Below, piece after piece: positions 34,901-46,333 of a stretch of DNA of 64,000 nucleotides. The stretch is from Nautilus pompilius (Eukaryota; Mollusca; Cephalopoda; Nautilida; Nautilidae): the NCBI GenBank assembly GCA_018389105.1, contig JACATO010000645.1, forward strand, positions 620,001-684,000, written 5' to 3'. Position numbers and translations under genes: made by a program. Below the pieces are notes generated by a model. That model searched no databases. It was not told the origin of the DNA and saw only the letters and a list, made by a program, of their open reading frames with translations. Position 1 is the first letter of the stretch; each line of letters begins with the position of its first letter.

Positions 34901-37900
34901 TGAAAACAGTTAAGTAAAAAATCTTGAAGGTTCCTAAAGAAGTTGAAAGATTGGCATGTTCTTGGGACCATGACCTTTCACATGATGTTTTACACAACTT
35001 ATCACTGAGCCAGCTTTCTCCAGCAAAGCAACAGCACTGCTTAATTCACTTCACAATGGTTTGTATAGGTTATTTATCAGCAATTGCTAATGATTGTGAT
35101 TCTAGCTAGAGAGTTATATCTGGACATGTGTAAACCTGCTAAAGCAAACGACTATAGGAGAGACCAGGGCTAATTATCACTTTGGTAAGTTTGTCGAAAA
35201 ATATAACATTGATTATGGCCTCACTTTGCATTTAATTAAGAATTACTGAAGCTATAACAACTAGCCCCAGTGGTCTTCCCTAAATTGCTTATTGTTAATT
35301 CGATATCTTTGGAATATAGTCAGGAATTTGTACACTGCTATCCAGAACAAATGACATAATATACATTTCTGCAGCTTATAAGTATTCATTATTAATGTTA
35401 TTTTCTTTCCTTTTTTAAAAAAATTTTTATCAAAAACATTTAAACTACAAACTATTGCATGATGACTTTGCATTGCTACTATATATTTCTTTCTTTATTA
35501 CTCTGAATAGAACTTCAGCCACTAAACATATATTATAAATAAGATGCAGAAGTAAAAGTAGGATAAGTTACCCCCTTCCAGATAATTATCAAACATTGAA
35601 TTATCATCTCCATACTGGAGTTAAGAGTTCCATTATAAATCTTGATATACAAATCATCACTATATGCAACATCAAAATAGTTTATGTTTTTAATTTTAAA
35701 TACTTTTTTTTTAAAGAATATCAATGGTTTTAACAATAGCTAACTGTCAATGCTGGTTGAACATTAATTACAAGGAAGACAAACAAACAGGTGGCTTACA
35801 GAGCTCATTCAGTTGCTCTCTCAGAGACTGCTGTTCAGCTTTGATATCTGATCCCATTTCATATATCTCTTTTCTACTTTGTTTCAGCATGCTGACCATA
35901 TCCCGAGACTCATCTTCATAAACTTTCTGAATCACATCAACAAAAGCTTTCTGAAAATTGAAAGATTAAACAGATCAGTACAGTAAATAAGAAGTGTCAG
36001 AATACAAAGTATATATAGTGGTTAACCCTGACTAACACTTCTTAGTTTAGTTTACTCTGTTAACAGGCTAAAATGTTTATCATTATTTAACCCTTTGCAG
36101 AGTATGTCTGTTTATTTATGGGGATATATGGGCTTACTCCCCAATACTTTAAATATCTGAAGAAATACTTCTACACAGTATACTACTATAGGATATACAA
36201 ATGCAATAGTAGTAAGTTTATTTGCTATTAGTGTAAGAAGTAATACTATTTCTTATTTTAGAAGCAGCTTTGACTCATTTTTAGTTATTAAACCAGCAGA
36301 AATATTTTACCTTAATGTTCTGAGTGCAGTTGGCCTTTTGAAAATAAACTGTTTTAATATGTTCTTATCTTTTTCTTTTAGTTACTTGTTTATAATGATT
36401 TTTTAAAAACATTTTTACAAGGTTACTGAGAGTTTTGTGGTTGACTTAACTGTTAATATAGAATTTACCCATGAGGAACTACAGTTACTAAAGATATTGT
36501 TTATCATATCCTCCATGGAATAAATCAGTTCAACTCACTTTGGAAAAATTGACTCAATCACATAAAACAGTTAAGCTCTCTTTTAAAACAGTTGTTAATG
36601 AATAAAACATTTCAAATAACATATTTTTACTAAGCCAAATAAAAATCATATTTAATTAAGTTATTTCTTTTGCTGATTATACAATTCATTGAACATGTAT
36701 AAAAAACAAAATCTGCCTGCCCATACAGCTGAGAAGATAAATAGCCAACTAATAGAATACCACTTACAGTAATGTTGTTTAAAATTTTATGGAAACAAAA
36801 ATGACTAACTACAAGGAATGGTTACAGTTTACAGACCTCCTCATCATCATCTTAATGATTTTTTACTAAGTCAAAACAACATTTTTATCTAAATACTCAG
36901 ATTTAAGATTTCAGTGAAGGAAAGATGAAATTAAAGATAAGTTCTTTTAAACTAGTGGCACATAATTAAATAGAATACATTCTTGATTAGACATTAAGAA
37001 TATTTGTTCTTGGTAATATGTGCTATCTTTTCATGATGCTTTTCCAAGCCAATTAGTGGAAACAGAAAGGGTAGATTTTTCTTTTGTAATTTTTAAAATA
37101 AAATAGACAGATTTTTAGGATACAGTCTTCACATCAGTTTTTTTTATTACCTCAGTCTTTCTATATGCTTATATGTATCTAAAAAATGTGAAATTCACAG
37201 CTTATAAACAAACAACAAATAATGTGTTTCAGAGAAATTAATGTCAGCTGCTGGTAGGTAAATATGTTATCAGACTGAAGAAAAAATTTTATTTATTCTT
37301 TTTGTTCTCTGTCTCTTAACAAACCACAAAGATGCAAAAATGGAGGTGGGTTTATAATAACTTTAAAACTTTCCTAATTTCCTTGACCAACTGTCTGATA
37401 TTTAAGAATGGGATTCTTCTCCCAAATGTTGTATAACAGTAGAAATATTAGTTTAGGAGTTTTGACACTTTAAAAATATTTATCAAAGAAAAACGATTTA
37501 TCCACCCTAACTGAAATTTCCCTGGTTTGTCAAATTACACAATTCTACAGAACCTTGTTTCTGTCATAGCACTGTGGTTCTCTATTATAATTCTCTCACC
37601 ACATTTTGTGTCCTACTCTCTGTCTTTGTCCTCTGAATCTTTAATGAGGCAGGGAAAGGAGGAGACAGAATTATAAATTTTATTTTAAATTCTATCAAAA
37701 AATAAAATTGTCTTTTATATTTTTTCTAATAAAATATAGCATTTGTTGTGTTCAGCTTTCTCTTTTTTTAACAGAATTTTGTTGCTTTTTTAAAATTAAA
37801 TTTGTTTTTGGGATTGTTATACACTTCCTCAGGGAGGCAGATTTAGATAAATGAAAATTAAAAAAAGAAATCCAGTACAAGCACGTCAGAAAGCTTAGTA

Positions 37901-40900
37901 TGGGGACCCTTTATTTTTCTATTTTTGATATATAATGATTTGAAACTTCACATTTTCTTAGTTTCAGGCTATGGGACTCTAAATTTTGATTGTTGTTGTT
38001 TTTGTTTTATTTTTTCTGGGACTCAGTAATTATCGGATGAGAATTCATTTTCCTTATTCAACAGAAATACTTTGATTATCAAAACAATGGTGGTTTCAGT
38101 TCCCAACATGACAGTCCGCTTCAGTCTGGGGTTTTTGTCACACTGATGAGCAAATTCGGCATCTGAAACGGAACACTCCTGTTCTGCATTGTCATTGTCA
38201 GTTGCTAATCACTTCACAAGTTTGAGGTGAGATGTGGAAGCAAGGCAGTATCATAGGCATTGCAGCCATGTCGGATGCTTGATGTGAGCATTCATACCTG
38301 TTCTATAAACTGCATAAGGATGCCACTACTTTTGGAACTTCTGGAAACGTACTAAACAACTGTAGAGAGCTGAACAGCAGCTTTATACAGAAATTGCACC
38401 AGTGGAAAATTAATGGCTGCATAAATTTTCTGTAAGTCCGAAACTAGAACAGCTAAAACTATCAAACCACATCTCAAAAATAGCTTGTTAAGCAAAGGAT
38501 AAATTCCCAGCTATTCATTCGGTGGAGGAGATTTATTATATAATTTTTTATTCACTTTGACCATGTCTATTGATTTGTTTTTTATGGCTAATTATTCATC
38601 GCCCTAATGTCTTGATGTCTGCATGATTTCCTTTTTAAAATTTTTTTTATTAAATGCTCCATTGTCAGTAGTTTTTATGCATTCGTGTGACCCCTGCTGA
38701 TAGTTGAAGCGCCAGAGCTGTTTCTAGGTGATCACTAGTCAACATTGGGAATCCTTTGTCAGACTGCTACAGAGCCAGGCAGTCATAACCCTCACCCTGC
38801 TTGGCCCAGTTGTGGTTTGAGTCAGACCAGGCAGCAGTTGCAAGGGAGGTGGGGGTGGCAGACTGGGGCCAAGTAGCAAGCAGTCTCACTGACCAGGCTG
38901 GGCACCCAGTACATTTCAGCCCAAAACAGGCAACAAAGGCTACAGAATCTGTTTCACTCTGAGATTAGTTGTTGCAATGCTACATCGATTCCCAATTAGT
39001 CAGACCGTATGACATCAGTTATAGCCTCATGGCCGCCATGTTTAATTGGGAGTTAACGATCCTGTACCATGATGGCCTCCCCTTTTCAGGTAAAATTCAC
39101 GCGTGTCACGTGTGACGGGGAAAACCACGTGTCGTCATTGTCAGCTTCCGTTAAAGCGGCCATTGCTGTACTGCAGCTGCGTTATTAAAGAACCGACCCC
39201 CAACTTTTATTATAATTATTTTTAATGAATAAATTATAGCACCAGAAAAACTAGCGGGGACATATTTATTTCGACGGCGGCATAGAAGATCACAAAGAAC
39301 AGAGCGAGTTGTCGTAGGTCGGGCTAGAAGACGACAAGTAAAGGACCCTGACACAGCTTGATCAGAAACTTCCTTAATGGAAACCCGGAGTGAATGTCCA
39401 GCTCTTCGACTCTGCGTTCAGGTATTCGGCGTAGATTCAGTTTTCTTTCATTAGAAATTAAACTATTCTGCTGTAATTAAAATTACCGAGGAAAAAATAA
39501 TCTGAGCTTCATAGAGCAAAATTTTAAAAAAATAAATAAAATACCTAAATAAAATCTGTTCCATTTCAGTGTCAGGCTTTGTGTGTTTTCTAAAACAGGA
39601 ACATCTAAAAGGGTTTTCTTGTGGCCACAAAGGACATTCAGAGGAATATCTCATCAAGCTTCACTTTCATTTAAAGCTGAAATGGTGAATGTTCAGCCAA
39701 AGATGAAGCACCATGGTCTTGAGCATAAGAAAACAGCGCAGATGCGTCGTCAGGGTGCCAGTTAATCGGAAAGATGTTTTTTTTTTAATAGAACACCTGA
39801 AAATATTGGCAAGATCGGAACCAGAGAAAGATTCCATGGCGACATCGTCAGTTTCAGTGTGAAATTATCTTTGAAAATAAAACAGATAAGTCTATCAGTT
39901 TTACGCATCACTGGTTCAGGAGCAGCTATGGTAGGTACACTTTGTTAATACAAACATCATTGGTAAAATCAAGAGAAACATTTTTGAATAATGAAACAGA
40001 TATTTAAATGAATGATACTTAAAACGTACAAAGAAAGAGCAAATTAGATAATGAAAATGAAAAATAAGCTATCAAACGTCACCCTTCCATAGCTGGCCTG
40101 CGGTTGCAACTTGGGATATTGGAAAATGTTCCATGTGAAGAAGTATCAACGGCCAAAAGCAGTCGTAAGTGTCACTGATGGCGAATGCTTTAGGCTGCAT
40201 TAATGAAAAACGTATCAGAAATTTGGCGATGATTGATCAAATCGTCATGGTGGAATAGTTTTGTTACATCACAATTTCTTCTCCAGAATGTTCCAATGCT
40301 TAGCTGTTATTTACATGATTTGTAAATTAATTAGAATAAGTTTAGCTTTTTTAAAGGTTTTATTGACGTCAAACTGATTTCCCCGTATACTACTGTTCAA
40401 TTATGTAGAAGGTCATCCATCTTTCGTTCGCCATCTATAAAGTCACTTCTCGGATTACCATTTTGATTATATAACAGCACAAATTACTTCGCCATTTTGA
40501 CAATGTTTTACAGGTAACATACAATTTGGCAAGAATCTGATAGTACTAATAACAATGGTACATCGTTTATATTAAGGTTAGTATTGGTTAGCCGGTTTTT
40601 TATTAATAAGTATACAATAGATGTATTTTCATTTAGTATTTGTTTAGTTAACATTTTGTGCTTAAAGCCAAGTTACTTGGGTCACAATCATCCAAGGACT
40701 GGATGCAGATTAGTAATTATACATTCAAAGCATTTTATTTGGTACATAACAAACATAGCATAGTCCGGAAATTCTTCGAACCAACATCGGTACATAAGGT
40801 ATCCGAAGACAGCACCCACTGGTGTCAGTTTTATAAACTAATTACAGGTTAGACGCGTGGTTTAATAGATGTCGGAGAGCCCGGATGAAAGCGAGGTGGC

Positions 40901-41346
40901 CGCTGGAGGGGAAGATAACCCCGCCAGGAAGGTGGACATCAAGCCGAGACGACGACCTCCATCACTTTTACCTGAACCATCACCGCGTCGTCCGGAAGTT
41001 GTTGTCTCTTTATTGTTAATTATTCCTTTGCTGCCCGCTCCTTTTCCGGTTTAGACTCGTTGTTTGACGGTTTCTAACTTTTAAAATCTCTTTATATTTT
41101 TTTTCATATTTTTGATTTAATAAAATTCTGAAGTACAATATACACCGACTGAGAATCTAGAGAGAGTTCTTAGGATGAGATGAGATCAAACATTCGTGTC
41201 AGCGGACCCACCCGGTGCGACAAGGAGTCGTAATACCTCTTAATTCTAACAACACAGCAGTTGTGTATTGCGTGACTTACCCGTGACTCGGGCCGCAACT
41301 TCAACAGCTTCATCTGTATATCTTGACTTCTTAGTATTTCCTCCAT
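25925..41346 (-). CDS. Basic coiled-coil protein, complete 5-exon gene (about 255 aa)
   Basis: Exons in transcription order are 41346-41281 (ATG, donor GTAAGT), 35950-35800, 32897-32683, 26980-26808 and 26087-25925 (TAA). All introns are GT-AG and phases 0, 1, 0 and 2 join exactly. A TAG lies in frame six bases before the ATG. The product starts MEEILRSQDIQMKLLKLRP. Next comes a helical acidic/basic segment (VYEDESRDMVSMLKQSRKEI), then a very basic central linker (RANRQRRRKAHAAKD, residues about 101-115). A long predicted coiled coil rich in K, E, R and Q follows (AAIVEQMKEQQRQKQQENAS), with a polar tail ending SSSELHM. The composition suggests a cytoskeletal or ciliary structural protein, but that is inference and I do not recognise the family. 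An extra exon in the 5.3 kb first intron cannot be excluded. Confidence 0.65.
27195..27343. repeat. Foldback MITE, copy A
   Basis: The copy starts TAGGGCAGAC, has GTTTGTTACAG and AATTCCTAATTA inside, and ends in CCCTTCCCTA, the inverted form of its start. It belongs to the same family as copies at 35.2, 55.6, 56.2, 62.2 and 63.4 kb. Confidence 0.55.
27555..28330 (+). mobile_element. Decayed Tc1/mariner transposon (1)
   Basis: The frame at 27555 begins MPRLSDNERSSTIKKLK and continues YSEVAVILDLHS, matching the N-terminal helix-turn-helix start of Tc1/mariner transposases (MPRLSDSER..SEVA). Near 28180-28230 a degraded LSHLDLI segment sits where 'LSPDLNPIE' is expected. Stops throughout show it is inactive. 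It is antisense in the large intron of the coiled-coil gene. Confidence 0.6.
28571..28596. repeat. (ATT)n microsatellite
   Basis: About eight perfect ATT copies lie just before a LINE fragment. Confidence 0.8.
28675..28780 (+). mobile_element. LINE endonuclease fragment, left copy
   Basis: The plus strand reads LVFSNRGDIMVSDIEVGGSL then GKCSGLSF. This resembles the CR1-like endonuclease motif 'LDLVLTNREDLV..VEVGEPLGSSDH'. It overlaps in content with the fragment at 29.25 kb, so they are two copies or a duplication. Confidence 0.5.
28785..29250. other. CpG-rich insertion, possible solo LTR
   Basis: This segment of about 465 bases is much richer in CpG than its surroundings (for example GACCGCGG and CTCCGGCGACC). 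It contains an AATAAA about 40 bases before a run of ten C and a TATAAAC near 29014, and it lies between two LINE endonuclease fragments. The LTR idea is inference: I could not define clear TG..CA ends or a target duplication. Confidence 0.35.
29248..29420 (+). mobile_element. LINE endonuclease fragment, right copy
   Basis: The frame MLQEPTSGENTLDLVFRNRE then DMVS matches the CR1-type endonuclease consensus ('LQEPTRGENTLDLVLTNREDLV'). It decays into stop codons after about 60 residues. Confidence 0.6.
31100..31570 (+). mobile_element. Decayed Tc1/mariner transposon (2), C-terminal half
   Basis: Broken plus-strand frames contain a ..LAPTKHLWNEIEQQLQHH segment near 31350-31405, corresponding to the 'SPDLNPIEHLWDEIERQL' catalytic region. 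The end near 31510-31550 resembles the terminal 'GGHTRY' of these transposases. It is in the same orientation as relic 1 but separated from it by LINE fragments. Confidence 0.55.
33560..33745. repeat. Foldback MITE, copy B (diverged)
   Basis: It contains CAGCAATTCCTAATTAAAC, a central ..GTGATGTTGATTTTAGC block, then the inverted ACACATTTAAT and ACAACTTAATCCTACAAC, ending TCTCCTACT. The order matches the family seen at 56.2 and 63.4 kb. Confidence 0.5.
35154..35282. repeat. Foldback MITE, copy C
   Basis: It begins TAGGAGAGACCAGGGCTA and ends CTAGCCCCAGTGGTCTTCCCTA, an imperfect inverted pair. Internal sequence includes ATTGATTATGGC and TTTAATTAAGAATTACTG. Confidence 0.65.
35951..38690 (-). 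other. Coiled-coil gene intron 1, mostly featureless
   Basis: The sequence is A+T-rich with no repeat recognised. One plus-strand stretch at 38064-38162 follows an acceptor-like TTCAACAG and stays open as KYFDYQNNGGFSSQHDSPLQ to a TGA near 38160. It could be an exon of an unseen plus-strand gene or chance. Confidence 0.3.
38690..41280. other. CpG-rich region upstream of and within intron 1 of the coiled-coil gene
   Basis: CpG dinucleotides become frequent here (for example CACGCGTGTCACGTGTGACG near 39100) against a CpG-poor background. Several short open frames lie on both strands (39151-39354 minus, 39583-39765 plus, 39793-39929 plus), none with a recognisable domain. The region may be an unmethylated promoter-proximal zone. 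Confidence 0.4.
40869..41054 (+). CDS. Orphan ORF with acidic/basic N-terminus and hydrophobic tail (61 aa)
   Basis: The frame starts MSESPDESEVAAGGEDNPAR, continues KVDIKPRRRPPSLLPEPS, and ends in a hydrophobic segment (VVVSLLLIIPLLPAPFPV). The codons up to PRRPE are strikingly G+C- and CpG-rich, while the tail is pyrimidine-rich and resembles intron or acceptor sequence ending in TTTAG. It may therefore be a first coding exon with a misread end rather than a complete tail-anchored protein. AATAAA lies near 41118. It is nested antisense in intron 1 of the coiled-coil gene, 230 bases from that gene's start exon. No family was recognised. Confidence 0.35.
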   Translation: MSESPDESEVAAGGEDNPARKVDIKPRRRPPSLLPEPSPRRPEVVVSLLLIIPLLPAPFPV

Positions 41347-41600
41347 CTTCGTCTAACAGATGAAGATGATGCAGGCCGTTTTCTCCGTCTAGATTCTACC
41401 GCTGTTCGCCAACCAAACTGCTGGTAGTCACTCACCAGACGATGATATCGACCGACGTTCACAGAACTCGGTAAGCTACATTTGGTTTACTGTATCTTTG
41501 ACAACGACCTGATAATAAAAATTGATTTTTTACCTGGTTTGGATGTTATTTATTAATAACAGTGTCGTTTGTAAAGGTATAATGGAACGGTGGTGCTGAA
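41347..41600. promoter_or_regulatory. Promoter region of the coiled-coil gene, possibly bidirectional
   Basis: This region lies directly upstream of the minus-strand ATG at 41346 and is CpG-rich. It has a minus-strand acceptor-like CTGTTAG at 41353 and donor-like GTGAGT near 41430. It also has a plus-strand donor-like CG/GTAAGC at 41470. These suggest short 5' UTR exons on one or both strands. No TATA box was recognised. Confidence 0.3.
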
Positions 41601-41934
41601 GGAGCACGCTGGTGGGATTCAAAAATGTAGTCATAGTGTTTTCCTAAATAAATTTTCTGAGATAGTTGTAATGAGGGTGTTATCTCTTACCAGGCCGTCA
41701 TTCTTCAGCCTGCAGCAGACTCCATTGATCATCAATTATTTTTAGTGAGGATTTTTTTTTTAAATATAGAAATATATGTCGCCTTTTAAGTCAGCGATTA
41801 TATATGAATACTTGTATACAGAGATGAACATTTTTCTTTTTCATTGCACTTGGAGAAGAAATTGTGCATGGCATTTCTTTTGTACCTTTAATACAGAGAT
41901 ATACTGTAAACATACAAGAACCCGAAACAAACAG

Positions 41935-42362
41935 AGAGAGAGAGAGATGGATAGGAAGAGAGAGATGGAGAGGAGAGAGAGATGGATAGGAAGAGAGAGA
42001 TGGAGAGAGAGAGAGATGGATAGGAAGAGAGAGAGAGAGAGATGGAGAGAGAGAGGAGAGATGGATAGGAAGAGAGAGAGATGGATAGGAAGAGAGAGAT
42101 GGCGAGAGAGAGAGAGATGGATAGGAAGAGCGAGAGAGAGAGATGGAGATGGATGGAAGAGAGAGAGAGAGAGAGATAGGAAGAGAGAGATGGCGAGAGA
42201 GAGAGAGATGGATGGAAGAGAGAGAGATGGAGAGAGAGAGAGAGAGATGGAAAGAGAGAGAGAGTGAGATGGATAGGAAGAGAGAGATGGAAAGAGAGAG
42301 AGAGAGATGGATAGGAAGAGAGAGATGGAGAAAGAGAGAGATGGAGAGAGAGAGAGAGAGAA
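41935..42362. repeat. (GA)-rich minisatellite with GATGGATAGGAA units
   Basis: This is about 430 bases of AG dinucleotides punctuated by GATGGATAGGAAGAGAGA and GATGGA(A)GAGA units in irregular order. One strand is pure purine apart from the scattered T. Long frames on both strands (Arg/Glu or Ser/Leu/His repeats) are by-products of the repeat. Confidence 0.9.
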
Positions 42363-42486
42363 TTATGGAAACACATTGCAACTGCTCCAGGGAAGAAAAT
42401 GTCACATGATAAGGGTACTGAAATCAAAGCCTTAGCCACTGAAGGCTAATCTATGTGAAATATTTTAGCGCGACTTCATGTTTCAG

Positions 42487-42528
42487 AAGGAGCTTATGCA
42501 AGACTCTGAGGAGGATAAACGAAACTAG
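42487..42528 (+). other. Possible terminal exon of an unseen plus-strand gene
   Basis: After a good acceptor (ACTTCATGTTTCAG) the frame reads KELMQDSEEDKRN and stops, and AATAAA follows at 42696-42701. This is compatible with a last exon whose upstream exons I could not identify. It is short enough to be chance. Confidence 0.25.
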
Positions 42529-45500
42529 TACCGTTGACTATAGACGCAGTAGAGGAAGAAAACTCAAACTCTCTTAAAGTGATGTTAAGTACTTCAGGTA
42601 ATTTTCGCCTGGTGGTAGATGACGAGACAGTAAGATCTTGCCAGTCAGACACTGGTAACCTGTATAGAAGCATGAAAGCAAAGGGCTCGCATACAAATAA
42701 AATGCACTATACAACGTATTCATTTTCTTTCTCCTTTTTTTGTATATTTTCTGTAATAATGTATTATGTATATATTATATACGTTTCTCAGTTGCAATTA
42801 CTCATTATATGTGTATATCCTGTTAACTCAAAATGAACTAGTGATCAGCATCATCCACATCTATAGTCATAACTGATGAGGTTACCGCTATCAGATATCG
42901 TTTTTGCGCTTCGTGGGATCTGGATACAGGAGAACGAAAAGATATGATGAGGTGTGGGTTTTGCCAAACCAAAGTGGTCAACCGCAGCAGCTCGGCAGCC
43001 ATCGATATTTTAATACCAAACCTCACGAGAAATATGTTTGCGAAGAAGGACTTGACGATACTCTGAATACACTTGCCACCGCAAAAACCATTTTCACTGG
43101 TGCTGGATCAGATGTCACAGACTGGTACACGTTTCCGCAAAACTGCGTGACTTGGCGGCGGCTGGCAAAACAGTTTGGACTTGCTAAAATAATTGCAAAG
43201 TCGTTCTTATTTAGTTAGGCTGACTCAACAAGCTTGCAATCTCGGCCCTGATGCTTATGTTTTCTTCCGTGCTTTGTACCGATTCCATTCATTTGCGCTG
43301 CTTCCTTCGCAAAAGCTTCGATTTTTAGCGCAAGGTTCTCGTGACTTAAGCCCTCTCGCCCAACCCAAACGTCCCCTCATCCTGGCGACACTATAGGAAA
43401 TGATGCTCGCAGAATACCCATCTAATTCCTGTACGACTTCGAGTCACGAAAAAATTCTAATATTTTCCGATGTTTAGAAATGTATTCAAAATTAGTTAGA
43501 TTTTGTTTTCATTGTTTTGGAGCTATACCTCCAGAACCCAGGCCTATTATTATTGTTGTTGACTGGTCTGTGTTTGTGTGTTGGTAGGAAGGATATCTTT
43601 AAAGAGAAGTAACGGTTCAGGGCCAAAAAGAAATTGAGCGCTGACGAGATCAGAAAACCAGTTTCTGTTTGATCCGAAAAGACAGGAAGTTTAGTTCCAT
43701 CGAAGTGATCTGCGTGGCTCACGAACGAGGCCGCGTATCGCCTCACCTGTCGCCCAGCTAAAAGTACTGCAGCCGTCGGAAATGAAGCATCATCCCAGCA
43801 TCGAAACCATCTCCTATTATTTTATGTTTTCTCTCCCCTTATATGTATTCAACACAAGGGGAGACCGTTGCCCGTTGTTACAGGGTCAAGCCCTAGCCAG
43901 ACTGACAGCAAGGATGGAGGGAAAAGAAGGTCCTAAGGTGGGGAGAAGTAATATACAGGTGAATCATATTATTACATTAGTGCAATATATTTTGATATCT
44001 CGCTAAAAATATTAATTTTTTTTACTAATTTGAGGACGTATAAAAGTAGATTCCATAATAAAATATACTGCGTAGGCAGGAGTAACCTATAAACGACAAA
44101 GTGTCCCGGAGACATTGCCAGAACAGTTGAACACGACGGCACTTCGCAGAGACTAACACAAGGCTTTTACTGTGTTTATTGTATCAATGGGCCGCTGTAA
44201 CCCATGACAACAACACTTAAAACAGACCGAAGTTTCTTTTGTTCGTGTTGATAGAAAATTTTCCATCTGTGAACGTGGTTAGCCTTCCCTGTTTGCAACG
44301 GTTATCTCCTCCGCTCAAGAGAGTTGGAGGGAAGGCGCCCAGTGACAGAACTTATCGCGGACTATAAGCAGTCGCTGCTGCTTTTGAATCGCGGGGTTAC
44401 TTTGCTCAACACCTTAAATCTGGATCTCGGACTCTGTAAGCCAAAGTCCATTTGGGCAAACCTCGAGACCGGTATCAACCAAATGAGCTGTCGGTTTCAG
44501 ATGGTCATGACAGCAAAGATCTCAGAAAACCATTCTGGGTTGAAACGAATTTGATTTTAATTCAAACTTTTATTTCTTTACAGTATTTTAGTGAAATCTG
44601 TTCGCCGAATAGCTATTATCGAGGCATGACGACGGAGGGTGTAGCTTGCACGCCCTGCTTCGCTCGCACATCTATAGTCTCCCACCACTGTCTCCAGACA
44701 ACTTATGGAGTTTTCCATCCTCCACCCCAGCCCCGCTGGCTAGTTCCTTGGCTCCCTCCGCCCGTACATGTTACAACACCACTAATTTCTCATCAAACCT
44801 ATGCATGAACTACACTCAAAGTTATATGCTTTGACGTCAATTATAGCTCATCTATACATCTACCTAGTCTAATATTTATGAAAGCCAGTTGTCCTTCTGT
44901 GCCTTGGTGATGCTCTTCGCATCAGGCTCTGACGTCCAGTGGATCGAAGCTAATCGTGAAAGGATTGTTCGATAGTTTCATATACATTGATATTTGGACT
45001 GTGAGTAACAAAGGTAAGCAATCTTTTATTCCACGAACTGGTCTGGCGCCGAGTGAGGCAGATTTACTTTTTACGACAGTTTCTGTTAATTCCAGCCTTT
45101 GGTATAACGATGACTAACTCACAAGGACAAACCTTTGATCATGTAGACTATCTGCTCACCTGTGAGTCGTTTCAGAAACACGAACAAGATCAGAAAATAA
45201 TTTGAAAGTATTAGTGTTTGAGGATAAACACCAAAGAAAATTATTTAAAAATGAAGAAGTGTTCACGAGAAATGTAATATACCACGAAATATTTGATTAA
45301 TTTGGGAGAATCAAAATCAGCGACTTTATGATGAAGTTGCAACGTATATTTTGTATTTTGGCTATTTAAATAAGCTGCCTCTATGGCTAAATAGCCTGTT
45401 TGGCTGGATGGTAATAATTATGCGTGTATACTGAAGATATGTAAAATTGATAACAATAATCCAATGTATATAAATCCGGTTGGCATCCTTTATTTTGGAA

Positions 45501-46320
45501 AGGGGAGGAAGGAGAATTGAGCGATCTGAATGTCAGTTTCCCTATGGCGCCACTTCATATTCACGCCTTTACATTATCCTTTCCCTGCATTTTTGACGGC
45601 TGCTAGTTTACTTAAGAATTACTGGTGTTGTAACAATTAGCTTCGGTGCTTCCGCCACGTTCTAATCGACATCACTGTCAGCACCGATCGACCTGTTCGT
45701 AAGTGAGCGTGAAGCAAAACTCAGCAACTATAACCCGAGCAGCTGAGCAAGAAGTCGCCGAACATGGTGCCATATGGTTTTTGAACGTGTGGATTTTCAC
45801 ATATACGTTAGTGTGTAATATTATCTAAATGGCTATTATTTATTTCATTACTAATTATTAATTAGGGCACTTTTTTTTTCTGAAAACAAATATTTTTCTT
45901 AAATGAGGCATGAAGATTTGAAAGCTGAATTCTTGCTAAATAAATTAATTCAAAGAGTATAAAAATGCAATTACTTGTCGAACTATTGCTTCCTATCTAG
46001 ACGACGTACCTTCCGACATATCTGCAGTTGCGAGCCGCTCCTTAATAACTTTCAAATTCCTAAAAAGGATCAATGGTAGTTTTGAGACGATGAGAAACAG
46101 CCGAGAGAAGGAGATATCGTGCTACAGGGAGGACATCGGCCAAAGTGTGAGCAAATCCTACGTGTTCAAGCTGGAGCATGTGTACTTTTACACTGGTAAT
46201 TTTGCAGAGAATGGCCCTTAAACATGTTGATTTTGTCGTTGTCTCACCATTTCTAACATACGAAACAAAATGCATCAACTTTTCTCAGCGGCAATTACTA
46301 AAGAATAAAAAATTCTATTA
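42529..46320. other. CpG-rich intergenic region with orphan ORFs
   Basis: CpG-rich sequence continues, with open frames that use G+C-rich codons. A plus frame at 42904-43218 contains FVGSGYRRTKRYDEVWVLPN. A plus frame ending 44554 contains VTELIADYKQSLLLLNRG. A minus frame covers 43492-43746. None carries a domain I know, and no convincing splice partners were found. They could be exons of an unknown gene or eroded insertions. Confidence 0.3.
45608..45660. repeat. MITE fragment, copy D
   Basis: AAGAATTACTGGTGTTGTAA followed by CAATTAGCTTCGG is one arm of the foldback MITE family. The other arm is absent. Confidence 0.4.
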
Positions 46321-46333
46321 AATTTACTATGTA

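Noticed and set aside
41776..42439. Open frames of 88-204 codons on both strands (Arg/Glu and Ser/Leu/His repeats)
   Set aside because: They are translations of the GA-rich minisatellite. Every frame is open because the repeat lacks stop codons.
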